Notes: generated from the sequence alone by a model not told the origin. Numbered from the stretch's first letter, positions 1 through 7,047 are shown. The stretch: DNA of 27,798 nt from an uncultured Clostridia bacterium (GCA_947088135.1 CAMUFJ010000023.1:1-27798), one strand, 5' to 3'. Numbers and translations are program-made.

Positions 1-2
1 GG

Positions 3-527
3 GTCTGTGAAAAACTTATTTCCCGCCATACCCACGTGTTCGGAACGGACAAGGCTACGGCGGCGGAGACCGCGCTCTCCGTTTGGGATAAAAACAAAAT
101 GACGGAGAAAGGGCAAAAGGCCTATTCCGACGCGGTGAACGACGTGCCTCAATGCTTCCCCGCGCTTCTGCGCGCGCAGAAAACGGTAAAGCGCATGAGA
201 AACGGCGGGTGGGATTTTTCCTCTCCCGAAAGCCATAAAAAGAAGTTTGCCGAAGAAGCGGAGGAGCTTGCCCGCGCGGTGAGAAAAGGCGATAAGAAGG
301 AGATTGCGGAGGAATTCGGCGATTTGTTAATGGTACTCATGCACACCGCCCAGCTGTTGGGGATCGACAGCGAACAGGCTCTTTTGGATACGGTGAAAAA
401 GAACGCTGCGCGTTTTACCGAGTGGGAGAAGCTGGTGCTCGCAGACGGGAAGGACGTGCATGATCTTACCGACGAGGAGTGGAATTTCTATTACGAGAAG
501 ACGAAGGAAAATGTTGCGCGCGCTTGA
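3..527 (+). CDS. mazG: MazG nucleoside triphosphate pyrophosphohydrolase, 3' part (5' end outside window)
   Basis: This is the C-terminal part of the house-cleaning enzyme MazG, which hydrolyses (d)NTPs to monophosphates and pyrophosphate. The frame is open to the left edge, and the first residues read VCEKLISRHTHVFG, the conserved end of the first MazG domain (family form EKLIRRHPHVFG). A GTG at 36 is therefore internal and not the start. The second MazG domain follows, with the metal-binding pattern EEAEE at about 244-258 on the DNA and EEFGDLL further on. It ends in a family-typical tail containing HDLTDEEWNFYYEK. Roughly 90-100 N-terminal residues are missing if the family length holds. 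The stop codon lies 17 bases inside dusB, so the two genes are probably co-transcribed. The identification is firm; only the missing 5' end limits it. Confidence 0.93.
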   Translation, partial: VCEKLISRHTHVFGTDKATAAETALSVWDKNKMTEKGQKAYSDAVNDVPQCFPALLRAQKTVKRMRNGGWDFSSPESHKKKFAEEAEELARAVRKGDKKEIAEEFGDLLMVLMHTAQLLGIDSEQALLDTVKKNAARFTEWEKLVLADGKDVHDLTDEEWNFYYEKTKENVARA

Positions 528-1440
528 ATTCGGGGGCGTTAAGTGTCCCAACAACGTATTTTTGGCGCCGCTTGCGGGATACACTAATTATCCGTTTCGC
601 AAAATGTGCATTTCCCTCGGCGCGGGGCTTACCTTTACGGAAATGGTGAGCTGTAAAGGGCTCATGTATGGGAGTGAAGAAACGGAAAAATTATTGATCT
701 GCGGGGACGAATCGCCCAAGGCGGTGCAGATTTTCGGAAGCGACCCCGAGATCATGCGCGCGGCGTGCGAGAGCGAGGCGCTTGCGCCCTTCGATCTCGT
801 TGACGTCAACATGGGCTGCCCTATGCCGAAAATCGTGAAAAACGGCGAAGGAAACGCTCTCATGGAAAATCTCCCGCTGGCGGAAAAGGTGATTTCGGCG
901 TGTGTGAAGAGCGGGAAGCCCGTATCCGTGAAATTCCGCACGGGGGTGACGGAGAACAATAAACGTACGGCGGAGTTTGCTCGGCTGTGCGAGGGATCGG
1001 GCGCGTGCATGATCACGATCCACGGCAGAACGCGGGAAAAGATATATGCGGGCGCGTGCGATTTTAAAGAGATCGCCAAGGCAAAGAACGCGGTTGGTAT
1101 TCCCGTTATCGCAAACGGCGGGATCTATTCCGCCAAGGACGCGGAAAAGACGATGCGGGAAACGGGGGCGGACGGCGTTATGATCGCGCGTTCCGCACTT
1201 TTCCGCCCGCAGGTTTTCAGCGATATCACGGGCGGGACGGCTCCTCCCATGGCAGAGCTTTTCACAAAGCAACTGACTGAAACGCGCGAGCTGTACGGCG
1301 AGCGGTTCGCAACCGTATTTATGCGCAAAATGGCGGCGTTTTACGCCAAGGGGAAGCGGGGCGCGGCGGAGGCGAAGCGCAGGCTTTTCGCCGCGCAGAC
1401 GACCGAAGAGGTGCTCTCCCTTGCAATGGAAATTTTGTAA
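511..1440 (+). CDS. dusB: tRNA-dihydrouridine synthase (DusB-like)
   Basis: An FMN-dependent enzyme that reduces uridine to dihydrouridine in the D-loop of tRNA. The TIM-barrel fold is recognisable from FLAPLAGYTNYPFR near the N-terminus. The Dus signature VDVNMGCPMPKIVKNGEG follows, with catalytic Cys at residue 103. Later come SVKFRTG, the HGRTRE flavin/tRNA segment, and PVIANGGI with the DGVMIARSAL phosphate-binding end. The start at 511 is preferred over an in-frame codon at 460: it follows AAGGAAA, gives the normal N-terminus MLRALEFGG, and yields 309 residues, close to family size. The start overlaps the end of mazG by 17 bases. The Dus family is clear; the DusB subfamily is inferred from similarity to Firmicute members. 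Confidence 0.93.
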   Translation: MLRALEFGGVKCPNNVFLAPLAGYTNYPFRKMCISLGAGLTFTEMVSCKGLMYGSEETEKLLICGDESPKAVQIFGSDPEIMRAACESEALAPFDLVDVNMGCPMPKIVKNGEGNALMENLPLAEKVISACVKSGKPVSVKFRTGVTENNKRTAEFARLCEGSGACMITIHGRTREKIYAGACDFKEIAKAKNAVGIPVIANGGIYSAKDAEKTMRETGADGVMIARSALFRPQVFSDITGGTAPPMAELFTKQLTETRELYGERFATVFMRKMAAFYAKGKRGAAEAKRRLFAAQTTEEVLSLAMEIL

Positions 1441-1463
1441 TTCAATGACGAACTAAAAAAGAA

Positions 1464-1537
1464 AAAACCACCCTCGCTGAAATGCACCCCAAAAGTTAGA
1501 CAAACTTTTGGAGGTGCATATCACACGGGTGGCTTTT
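1464..1537. terminator. Bidirectional terminator with nested palindrome resembling IS3-family ends
   Basis: The outer arms are ACCACCC (about 1467-1473) and GGGTGGC (1527-1533). The plus strand then runs into CTTTTATATTG, and the minus strand into TTTTTTCTTTTTT, so it can end both dusB and the convergent XRE gene. Nested inside is a second palindrome, ATGCACCCCAAAAGTT (1482-1497) against AACTTTTGGAGGTGCAT (1503-1519), separated by AGACA. Its outer TGCACCCCAAAAGTTAGAC edge looks like IS3-family terminal repeats recalled from Firmicutes; that resemblance is inference. Confidence 0.7.
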
Positions 1538-1550
1538 ATATTGTCTTCGT

Positions 1551-1760
1551 TTATTTCAAGCAAAGAATTTCGTTTGCGTCTAAATCCAACAATTTGCAAA
1601 GATTAGCAAAGGTTTCAAGCGACGGTAAGGCGTCGCCTTTTAAATAATGAGCAATGGTAGACTGCGATATGTTTAATGATTTCGCGATTGCGGTTTGTGT
1701 TGTGCCGCTATGCCGTATGGTTTCCGTTAGCTTTTTGTTGATTTGCGTGCTTGTTATCAT
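1551..1760 (-). CDS. XRE/Cro-CI family helix-turn-helix regulator
   Basis: A 69-residue single-domain DNA-binding protein of the HTH_3 type. The helix-turn-helix is TQTAIAKSLNISQSTIAHYLKG (residues 20-41), followed by the usual LPSLETFANLCKLLDLDANEIL helices. An AAAGGAT ribosome site lies 7 bases before the ATG. It is transcribed away from the two small Cys-rich genes, and the shared 100-bp region holds a promoter and a 10-bp inverted repeat. The simplest reading is a local repressor of the divergent pair and perhaps of itself. Its AT-rich composition contrasts with dusB and the tetR operon on either side, suggesting acquired DNA. Family assignment is strong; the regulatory target is inferred from position. 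Confidence 0.88.
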   Translation of the reverse strand: MITSTQINKKLTETIRHSGTTQTAIAKSLNISQSTIAHYLKGDALPSLETFANLCKLLDLDANEILCLK

Positions 1761-1800
1761 GTCAATTATCCTTTTAATTTTAATATGATTCTATCAATAT

Positions 1801-1850
1801 TATATGGTTAATATACATAAAATACTTGACTTATGAACAATAACCATATA
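1801..1850. promoter_or_regulatory. Candidate XRE operator: 10-bp inverted repeat
   Basis: TATATGGTTA (1801-1810) and TAACCATATA (1841-1850) are perfect inverted copies separated by 30 bp. The right arm touches the -10 box at 1849-1854, so a protein bound there would block the Cys-rich gene promoter. The left arm lies toward the XRE gene. Binding by the neighbouring XRE protein is inferred. Confidence 0.55.
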
Positions 1851-1854
1851 TAAT
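1826..1854 (+). promoter_or_regulatory. Sigma-A promoter of the Cys-rich gene pair
   Basis: TTGACT (1826-1831), a 17-bp spacer and a perfect TATAAT (1849-1854). The start codon at 1874 lies about 13 bases after the expected transcription start and has a strong ribosome site. Confidence 0.85.
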
Positions 1855-1873
1855 ATCGCTAATGGAGGTGAAT

Positions 1874-2155
1874 ATGGGAACAAAAGGACAAGTTTGCCGG
1901 CGTTGTAGGAATTTTGAACGGTATTATATAAAGGGGTCGACGGAATTCAAAGCAACGGAGTTAGGGAAGTGCAGCTGTAAGCGTGATTCCGTGGAGGCAA
2001 ACGGGACATGCGAACGGTACGCGCCGAAGAGGCAGGGCAGGAGGATCAACGGTTATTTGCAAAAAAGGATCAATAACTATTTGGTGGAATTGACGACGAT
2101 CAGGCAAATATTGGAGGAATCGATAAGTGAGCATAACGGAACGGAAGAGGTGTGA
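1874..2155 (+). CDS. Small Cys-rich protein, putative metal-binding (first of tandem pair)
   Basis: A 93-residue protein of unknown function. Four Cys at residues 8, 11, 33 and 46 form C-x2-C-x21-C-x12-C, with an extra Cys at 35; this looks like a zinc- or iron-binding site. The C-terminal half (about 58-93) is basic and then amphipathic, with no Cys. The ATG at 1874 is chosen because GGAGG sits 5 bases upstream; an ATG at 1862 lies before that ribosome site. The next gene repeats the same Cys spacing. It resembles small CxxCxxF...C...C proteins that I recall from Clostridia mobile regions, but I cannot name the family. It lies in an AT-rich module with a divergent XRE regulator, which suggests accessory DNA. 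No signal peptide or membrane segment is seen. Confidence 0.75.
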   Translation: MGTKGQVCRRCRNFERYYIKGSTEFKATELGKCSCKRDSVEANGTCERYAPKRQGRRINGYLQKRINNYLVELTTIRQILEESISEHNGTEEV

Positions 2156-2375
2156 AACCTGCAATCATTGCGAGAGGCTGTTTACGAGGGCGGGAATAGG
2201 CTGTTACCGTGAAAAAGAGCTGTTTTGCATGAAAAAACAGGAGAAAACGCAAAAAGAAAAATCGTGCGATGAGTGGAAGGGGAAACGAAGGAAGCGGTAC
2301 GATTTCTCCGCTTCACGGTTCGAAAAGTCAAAAGGGGACTTTTTAAAAATTTGCGAGTTGCTCTCGGAATATTAA
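2127..2375 (+). CDS. Small Cys-rich protein, putative metal-binding (second of tandem pair)
   Basis: An 82-residue protein starting at GTG 2127, 9 bases after GGAGG (2113-2117) and overlapping the previous gene by 29 bases, which indicates coupled translation. Cys 9, 12, 34 and 47 have exactly the same spacing as in the upstream protein (C-x2-C-x21-C-x12-C). The segments CNHCERLF / CRNFERYY and CDEWKGKR / CERYAPKR also align, so the two are probably diverged duplicates. Two further Cys (15 and 26) are specific to this copy. The C-terminal tail is rich in Lys and aromatic residues. The function is unknown; a nucleic-acid or metal-binding accessory role is possible but not shown. Confidence 0.7.
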   Translation: MSITERKRCETCNHCERLFTRAGIGCYREKELFCMKKQEKTQKEKSCDEWKGKRRKRYDFSASRFEKSKGDFLKICELLSEY

Positions 2376-2379
2376 GTTC

Positions 2380-2421
2380 CCCGTCGAAAATCGTCCGAAA
2401 TACTTGACGGGCGGTTTTTTT
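2380..2421 (+). terminator. Probable intrinsic terminator after the Cys-rich pair
   Basis: CCCGTC (2380-2385) pairs with GACGGG (2406-2411) around a 20-base loop, followed by CGG and seven T. The stem is short and the loop long. The right arm overlaps the -35 box of the tetR promoter. Confidence 0.5.
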
Positions 2422-2432
2422 ATTGCTATAAT
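2404..2432 (+). promoter_or_regulatory. Sigma-A promoter of the tetR-ABC operon
   Basis: TTGACG (2404-2409), a 17-bp spacer and a perfect TATAAT (2427-2432), directly abutting the tandem dyads of the presumed TetR operator. Confidence 0.85.
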
Positions 2433-2460
2433 AAAACAAGTGTTTTAAAACAACTGTTTT
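2433..2460. promoter_or_regulatory. Tandem operator for the TetR regulator
   Basis: Two abutting 14-bp dyads, AAAACAAGTGTTTT (2433-2446) and AAAACAACTGTTTT (2447-2460), share the half-sites AAAACA and TGTTTT. They begin right after the -10 box and cover the expected transcription start, so binding would block the promoter. The next bases are the ribosome site of tetR. Autoregulation is inferred from this position. Confidence 0.7.
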
Positions 2461-2475
2461 AAAAAGGAGGAGTTT

Positions 2476-3045
2476 ATGCCGCCCAAAGCGAAATTTACGA
2501 AAGAAGAGGTAATTTGCGCCGCGCTCGATATTCTGCGGGTGCACGGAAAAGAGGGGCTCACCGCCCGCGCGCTCGGGCAGAAGCTCGGCAGTTCCGCGCG
2601 TCCGATTTTTACGCTTTTTTCGGGCATGGATGAAATTTTCCGCGAGGCGGAGCGCGCCGCGCAGGCGCTCTATAACGAGTACGTAGAGGCGGGCCTGCGC
2701 GAAAGCATTCCCTTTAAAGGGGTGGGAAGGAGCTATTTGCGGTTTGCAAAAGAAGAGCCCAAGCTCTTTCAGCTCTTCTTTTTCGAGGAACGGAAGGCGA
2801 CGAAGGGGGACGTCCTGTTCGTCATCGAAGAGAATTACCGCGTCATTTTAAACTCGATCGTTGCCTTTTACCGTATCGACATAGAGCGGGCGCGGGAGCT
2901 GTATTTTCATAATTGGGTGTACACGCACGGCATCGCTTCCCTCATTGCAACGGGAATGTGCGCTTTTTCGGAGGAGGAGTGCGACGCTATGCTCACAACA
3001 ATGTTTAAGGGGCTCTACCGAGAGCTGGGAGGTGCGGGAATATGA
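2476..3045 (+). CDS. TetR/AcrR family transcriptional regulator
   Basis: A 189-residue regulator. The N-terminal TetR domain (residues about 8-55) contains FTKEEVICAALDILRVHGKEGLTARALGQKLGSS and the recognition helix region up to FTLFSGMDEI. The C-terminal ligand and dimer region holds aromatic segments such as YLRFAKEEPKLFQLFFFEE and YFHNWVYTHGIASLIATG, typical of the WHG-type TetR C-terminal domain. An AAGGAGG site precedes the ATG. The stop overlaps the ABC ATPase start by 4 bases (ATGA), so it heads the three-gene transporter operon and probably represses it through the dyads at 2433-2460. The ligand cannot be told from the sequence. Confidence 0.92.
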   Translation: MPPKAKFTKEEVICAALDILRVHGKEGLTARALGQKLGSSARPIFTLFSGMDEIFREAERAAQALYNEYVEAGLRESIPFKGVGRSYLRFAKEEPKLFQLFFFEERKATKGDVLFVIEENYRVILNSIVAFYRIDIERARELYFHNWVYTHGIASLIATGMCAFSEEECDAMLTTMFKGLYRELGGAGI

Positions 3046-3734
3046 TACTTGCGGAAAATCTTTGCAAGTTTTACGGAAGCGGCGACGCGGCTTGCGCCGC
3101 GCTCAAAGACGTGTCGCTCGAAATCGGGAAAGGGGAGTTTGCGGTCGTGCTCGGTCAGTCGGGTTCGGGCAAATCCACCCTGCTGTCCGTGCTTTCGGGC
3201 TTGGAAAAACCCGACGGCGGAAGAGTCGTCTGCGACGGCGAGGAAATCACCGCCATGACGGAAAAACAGCTTACCCGATTCCGCAAGGGTGCGGTGGGGT
3301 TTGTCTTTCAGCAGTACTTCCTCCTTCCGCACCTTACCGTGGAGGGGAACGTTCGTTTGTGCGCCGATCTGGCGGGGAACAAAGACTACGGGGAGATCGT
3401 TCGCGCGGTTGGGCTTTGGGAGAAGCGCAAACGCCGTCCCGCGGAGCTTTCGGGCGGAGAACAGCAGAGGGTGAGTATTGCGCGCGCGCTTGCAAAAAAC
3501 CCCAAGGTGCTGTTTTTGGACGAGCCGACGGGCGCGCTCGACGAGGCGACGGGGCGGAGCGTGCTCGACCTTTTGCGCCGTGCGCAGGAGGAGCTCGGTT
3601 TTACCTCCGTTATGGTGACGCACAACCCTTCCATTGCGGACATGGCGGACAGAGTCGTCGTTATGAACAGCGGGAAGATCGCGGAGATACGGACGAACGC
3701 GCAAAAGAAAACGGCGTTCGAAATCGGGTGGTAA
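3042..3734 (+). CDS. ABC transporter ATP-binding protein (LolD/MacB-type)
   Basis: A 230-residue nucleotide-binding subunit. Walker A GQSGSGKST is at 38-46, the Q-loop at 90-91, the signature LSGGEQQR at 136-143, Walker B VLFLDEP at 156-162 with the D-loop GALD, and the switch His in MVTHNP. The short conserved segment YFLLPHLTVEGNV and this architecture are typical of ATPases that pair with FtsX-type permeases (LolD, MacB, FtsE, BceA). The permease directly downstream fits that. It is translationally coupled to tetR by an ATGA overlap, with the permease start one base after its stop codon. The system probably moves lipid-like or peptide substrates, or acts in antimicrobial resistance; the substrate is unknown. 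Confidence 0.93.
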   Translation: MILAENLCKFYGSGDAACAALKDVSLEIGKGEFAVVLGQSGSGKSTLLSVLSGLEKPDGGRVVCDGEEITAMTEKQLTRFRKGAVGFVFQQYFLLPHLTVEGNVRLCADLAGNKDYGEIVRAVGLWEKRKRRPAELSGGEQQRVSIARALAKNPKVLFLDEPTGALDEATGRSVLDLLRRAQEELGFTSVMVTHNPSIADMADRVVVMNSGKIAEIRTNAQKKTAFEIGW

Positions 3735-3735
3735 T

Positions 3736-4863
3736 ATGACGGTCGGAATCAAAGACGGATTGAAACTGTTCGGGATCGTCGTCGTATTCGCCTGTGCGGC
3801 GTTCGTGTGTACTTTCTTTTTGAATTTTTATCTCGACGCGCTCGCCGTGCGCGATCGGGTGGAGGAAGCCTCGCTTCCGCTGTACGAGGCGCAGCTTCTC
3901 TCCGCAAAGCTCACCTGCCTCATTTCGGGGCTTTGTCTGATGCTCGTTTCCGTCGTGCTCATTGCGTTTTACGTTAAGCTCTATCTCGACGGGCACGCCA
4001 AACAGATCGGCATTTTAAAGGCGCTCGGCGTTTCCGATTGGAAAATCGCGTCCGGTTTTTGGGTGTTCGGGTTGAGCGTGTTCATCGGCGGGGCGGTCGG
4101 CTTCGGCGGGGGATACGCCTTTGCGCCCGTCGTGTACGAAAGCATGAGCGGGGACGGTCTGCCCGAAGTGCCTCTGCGTTTCCACGGGGAGCTCCTCTTC
4201 TTTTTGGTGATTTTGCCGTTTTTGTGCTTTTCCGCCTTAGCGGTTCTATATGCGCTTTTGAAGCTTCGTCTGCCCGTGTCCGCGCTTCTGCGCGGAAAGG
4301 AGGGGAAGCCCGTCAATAGCCGTCCCCCGAAAAAGCAACGCGCTTTTTTGACGGAGCTGTTTTTCGGCACGCTGAAAAGCCGTCCCGCGCTCGCCTTTTT
4401 CGTCGCGTTTGCCTGCTTCTGCTTTTCCGCGATGTTGCAGATGGGGTTCTCGATGAGGGATCTTGCAAGCGAAGCGATGGGGATCACGGTCGCCGTGATG
4501 GGAGTTCTGCTCGCCGCCTGTTCGCTCTTGCTGTCCATGACCATGCTCGTCCGCTCGAATGCCCGAACCATCGCGCTGATGCGCGCTTGCGGGTACCGCC
4601 TTACCGACTATTGGGCGGCGGTTTTGGGCGGATATCATATTCCCGCGTTCATCGGGTTTGCAACGGGAACGGTTTATCAATACGGACTTTTAAAGCTCAT
4701 GCTCGGGCTGGTGTTTCGGGACGTGGAAATTCCCGACTACTCGTTTGACTTTGCGCTTTTCGGCGTCGTGTTTGCCGTATTCGTGCTCTCTTACGAGCTC
4801 ACGACGGTTTTGTTCACTCTCTCCGCGCGCAAAATTTCCGTTCGGAGCTTAGCCGTTGAGTAA
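3736..4863 (+). CDS. FtsX-like ABC transporter permease (compact)
   Basis: A 375-residue membrane protein with about eight hydrophobic segments, near residues 10-32, 56-80, 105-128, 150-175, 215-235, 245-268, 290-315 and 335-360. Two FtsX-like units are visible. Each has the cytoplasmic coupling motif after a membrane helix: HAKQIGILKALGVSDWKI at about 87-104, and NARTIALMRACGYRLTDY in the second half. Family members of the BceB or MacB kind carry a large extracellular domain between the first two helices; here only about 25-30 residues lie there, so it is a minimal form. It follows the ATPase gene immediately and surely forms the transporter with it. The substrate is unknown. Confidence 0.87.
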   Translation: MTVGIKDGLKLFGIVVVFACAAFVCTFFLNFYLDALAVRDRVEEASLPLYEAQLLSAKLTCLISGLCLMLVSVVLIAFYVKLYLDGHAKQIGILKALGVSDWKIASGFWVFGLSVFIGGAVGFGGGYAFAPVVYESMSGDGLPEVPLRFHGELLFFLVILPFLCFSALAVLYALLKLRLPVSALLRGKEGKPVNSRPPKKQRAFLTELFFGTLKSRPALAFFVAFACFCFSAMLQMGFSMRDLASEAMGITVAVMGVLLAACSLLLSMTMLVRSNARTIALMRACGYRLTDYWAAVLGGYHIPAFIGFATGTVYQYGLLKLMLGLVFRDVEIPDYSFDFALFGVVFAVFVLSYELTTVLFTLSARKISVRSLAVE

Positions 4864-4941
4864 TTTTTTTGGAAACGGCGCGGTTTTATCCCGTAACGGG
4901 GAAGAGTGTGTTGCAATATCCCCCCACTGAAAGGGCGTATA

Positions 4942-4974
4942 AAGGGCGTGTAAGGCAAATTACGCGCCTTTTTT
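4942..4974 (+). terminator. Intrinsic terminator of the tetR-ABC operon
   Basis: AAGGGCGTGTAA pairs with TTACGCGCCTT around GGCAAA, with one bulge and one G-U pair, followed by a run of T. It separates the permease gene from the gyrB promoter. Confidence 0.75.
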
Positions 4975-4995
4975 GCGTTTTCTTTTTAAAAACGC

Positions 4996-5024
4996 TGTAC
5001 AATTTTCTTTTTTTATGCTAAAAT
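4996..5024 (+). promoter_or_regulatory. Promoter of gyrB
   Basis: TGTACA (4996-5001), 17-bp spacer, TAAAAT (5019-5024), with an extended -10 TG at 5016-5017. The expected leader is about 47 bases before the gyrB ATG. Confidence 0.7.
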
Positions 5025-5077
5025 ATATAGGATTTGGAAACAGCTTGCACGCGGAAAAAATGCCGCGGGGAGGATAT

Positions 5078-6991
5078 ATGGCAGAAAAGGTTGAAAGCGC
5101 TTACGGCGCAGAACAAATTCAGGTGCTCGACGGGTTGGAGCATATCCGCAAACGCCCCGGAATGTACATCAGCTCCACGGACGAAAAGGGGCTTCATCAC
5201 CTCGTCAGCGAAGTCGTCGATAACTCCATCGACGAAGCGCTCGCGGGATACTGTACCCTTGTCAGCGTTACCATCAACGCGGACGGTTCCTGCACGGTGG
5301 AGGACAACGGGCGGGGAATTCCCACCGCGATCCACCCCAAGGAGGGCATCTCCACGGTGGAAGTCGTGTTTACCAAGGTCAACGCGGGCGGTAAGTTCGG
5401 CGGGGATTCGGGCTATAAGGTTTCGAGCGGATTGCACGGCGTGGGCGTGAAGGCGGTCAACGCGCTTTCCGAATGGCTGGAAGCGGAGGTGTCGCAAAAC
5501 GGGCACGTCTATAAGCAGGTGTATAACCGCGGCGTTCCCCAGCGTCCCCTGCAAATCATCGGCGATACGGACAAGACGGGCACCAAGGTGACTTTCTTCC
5601 CCGACGCGGAAATTTTCGAAACGATCGTCTTTAAATACGAAACCTTGAAGGTGCGCCTCAAAGAGCTTGCTTTCCTCAACAAAGGGCTCACGATCACGCT
5701 GTGCGACAAGCGCGGGGAAACGGAGCGCAAGGACAGCTTTTGTTACGAGGGCGGTATCCGCGAGCTTGTGGAAGAGATCAACAGGGGAAACCAGACGCTG
5801 TTTTCCGAACCGCTCTATTTCGAGGCGCAGGACGGCACCACGGTGTGCGAGATCGCGATGCAGTATAACGACGGCTACAACGAGGCGATCTATTCCTACG
5901 CGAACAACGTAAACACCATCGACGGCGGAACGCACGTGGAGGGGTTGAAGCTCGCCCTAACCAAAATCATCAACGACGCGGGCAAACGGCTCAACGTTTT
6001 AAAGGACAGCGACAAACTCACGGGCGAGGACGTGCGCGAGGGCATTACCGCCGTCGTATCCGTCAAGCTCGAAAACGCGCAGTTCGAATCGCAGACCAAG
6101 GATAAGCTAAACAACAGCTTTATCCGCCCGTTTGTGAGCAAGTGCGTGGCGGACCGCTTCGGCACTTATATGGAAGAACACCCCGCCGAGGCGCGCGAGC
6201 TGGTGCTCCGCTGTATCACGGCGCAAAAGGCGCGGGACGCGGCGCGCAACGCGCGCGAGCTCACCCGCAGAAAGGGTGTTTTGGAAACGACGACCCTCCC
6301 CGGCAAGCTTGCCGACTGTTCGGACAAGCGCCCCGAGCTTTGCGAGATTTACATCGTCGAGGGCGACTCGGCAGGCGGTACGGCAAAGCAGGGCAGGGAC
6401 AGGCGTTTCCAAGCGATCTTGCCGCTCCGCGGTAAAATTCTCAACGTGGAAAAGGTACGGCTCAACCGCGTGCTCGAAAACGCCGAAATCAAGGCGATGA
6501 TCACGGCGTTCGGCTGCGGCATTTTAGACGACTTCGACGAAAGCAAGCTCCGTTACGACCGCATTATTTCCATGACCGATGCCGACGTCGACGGCGCGCA
6601 TATCCGTATTTTGTTGCTTACCTTCCTGTTCCGCTACATGCGTCCGCTCATCGAACACGGTCACGTGTATTCGGCAATGCCCCCGCTCTATAAAGCGACG
6701 GTGAAGGGCAAAGAGGACGTCTATCTCTATTCCGAAGAGGAAAAGACGGCGTACGACGCCATGAACAACAACAAAGTGGAATATCAGCGCTATAAGGGCT
6801 TGGGAGAAATGAGTACCGAACAGCTTTGGGACACCACCATGAACCCCGCAACGCGCACGCTTGTTAAGGTGAGCATGAAGGACGCAATGGAGGCGGATAA
6901 AATGTTCTCCGTTCTCATGGGCGACAGTCCCGCTCTTCGCAGACAGTTCATCGAAGAGAACGCAACGCTGGTGAAGGATCTCGATATATAA
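5078..6991 (+). CDS. gyrB: DNA gyrase subunit B
   Basis: The ATPase subunit of DNA gyrase, which introduces negative supercoils together with GyrA. The GHKL ATPase domain shows HIRKRPGMYI, EVVDNSIDEALAG, VEDNGRGIP and GLHGVGVKAVNALS. The transducer follows. The TOPRIM domain has YIVEGDSAGG, the PLRGKILNVEK lysine and the metal site DADVDGAHI. The C-terminal end has YKGLGEM..QLWDTTMNP. The ATG at 5078 is used because GGGGAGG stands 4 bases before it; longer in-frame starts fall upstream of or inside the promoter. The length is 637 residues, normal for Firmicutes. It pairs with gyrA 56 bases downstream; neither dnaA, dnaN nor recF lies in the window. Confidence 0.96.
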   Translation: MAEKVESAYGAEQIQVLDGLEHIRKRPGMYISSTDEKGLHHLVSEVVDNSIDEALAGYCTLVSVTINADGSCTVEDNGRGIPTAIHPKEGISTVEVVFTKVNAGGKFGGDSGYKVSSGLHGVGVKAVNALSEWLEAEVSQNGHVYKQVYNRGVPQRPLQIIGDTDKTGTKVTFFPDAEIFETIVFKYETLKVRLKELAFLNKGLTITLCDKRGETERKDSFCYEGGIRELVEEINRGNQTLFSEPLYFEAQDGTTVCEIAMQYNDGYNEAIYSYANNVNTIDGGTHVEGLKLALTKIINDAGKRLNVLKDSDKLTGEDVREGITAVVSVKLENAQFESQTKDKLNNSFIRPFVSKCVADRFGTYMEEHPAEARELVLRCITAQKARDAARNARELTRRKGVLETTTLPGKLADCSDKRPELCEIYIVEGDSAGGTAKQGRDRRFQAILPLRGKILNVEKVRLNRVLENAEIKAMITAFGCGILDDFDESKLRYDRIISMTDADVDGAHIRILLLTFLFRYMRPLIEHGHVYSAMPPLYKATVKGKEDVYLYSEEEKTAYDAMNNNKVEYQRYKGLGEMSTEQLWDTTMNPATRTLVKVSMKDAMEADKMFSVLMGDSPALRRQFIEENATLVKDLDI

Positions 6992-6995
6992 AATA

Positions 6996-7030
6996 GTTCA
7001 CAAATTTTTCGTCCCGAAAAAAGAGTGAAC
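6996..7030. other. Hairpin between gyrB and gyrA
   Basis: GTTCAC (6996-7001) pairs with GTGAAC (7025-7030), and inside it TTTTTCG (7005-7011) pairs with CGAAAAA (7015-7021) around a 3-base loop. No T-run follows, so it is not a classical terminator. It sits just ahead of the gyrA ribosome site and could tune the gyrB:gyrA ratio or protect a processed mRNA end. Confidence 0.55.
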
Positions 7031-7047
7031 ATATAAAAGGAAACGAT

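Noticed and set aside
1526..2427. Imperfect repeat ACGGGTGGCTTTT / ACGGGCGGTTTTT on both sides of the first XRE module
   Set aside because: About 16 of 21 positions match, but both are terminator ends and low in complexity. This is not comparable with the exact 23-bp repeat of the second module.
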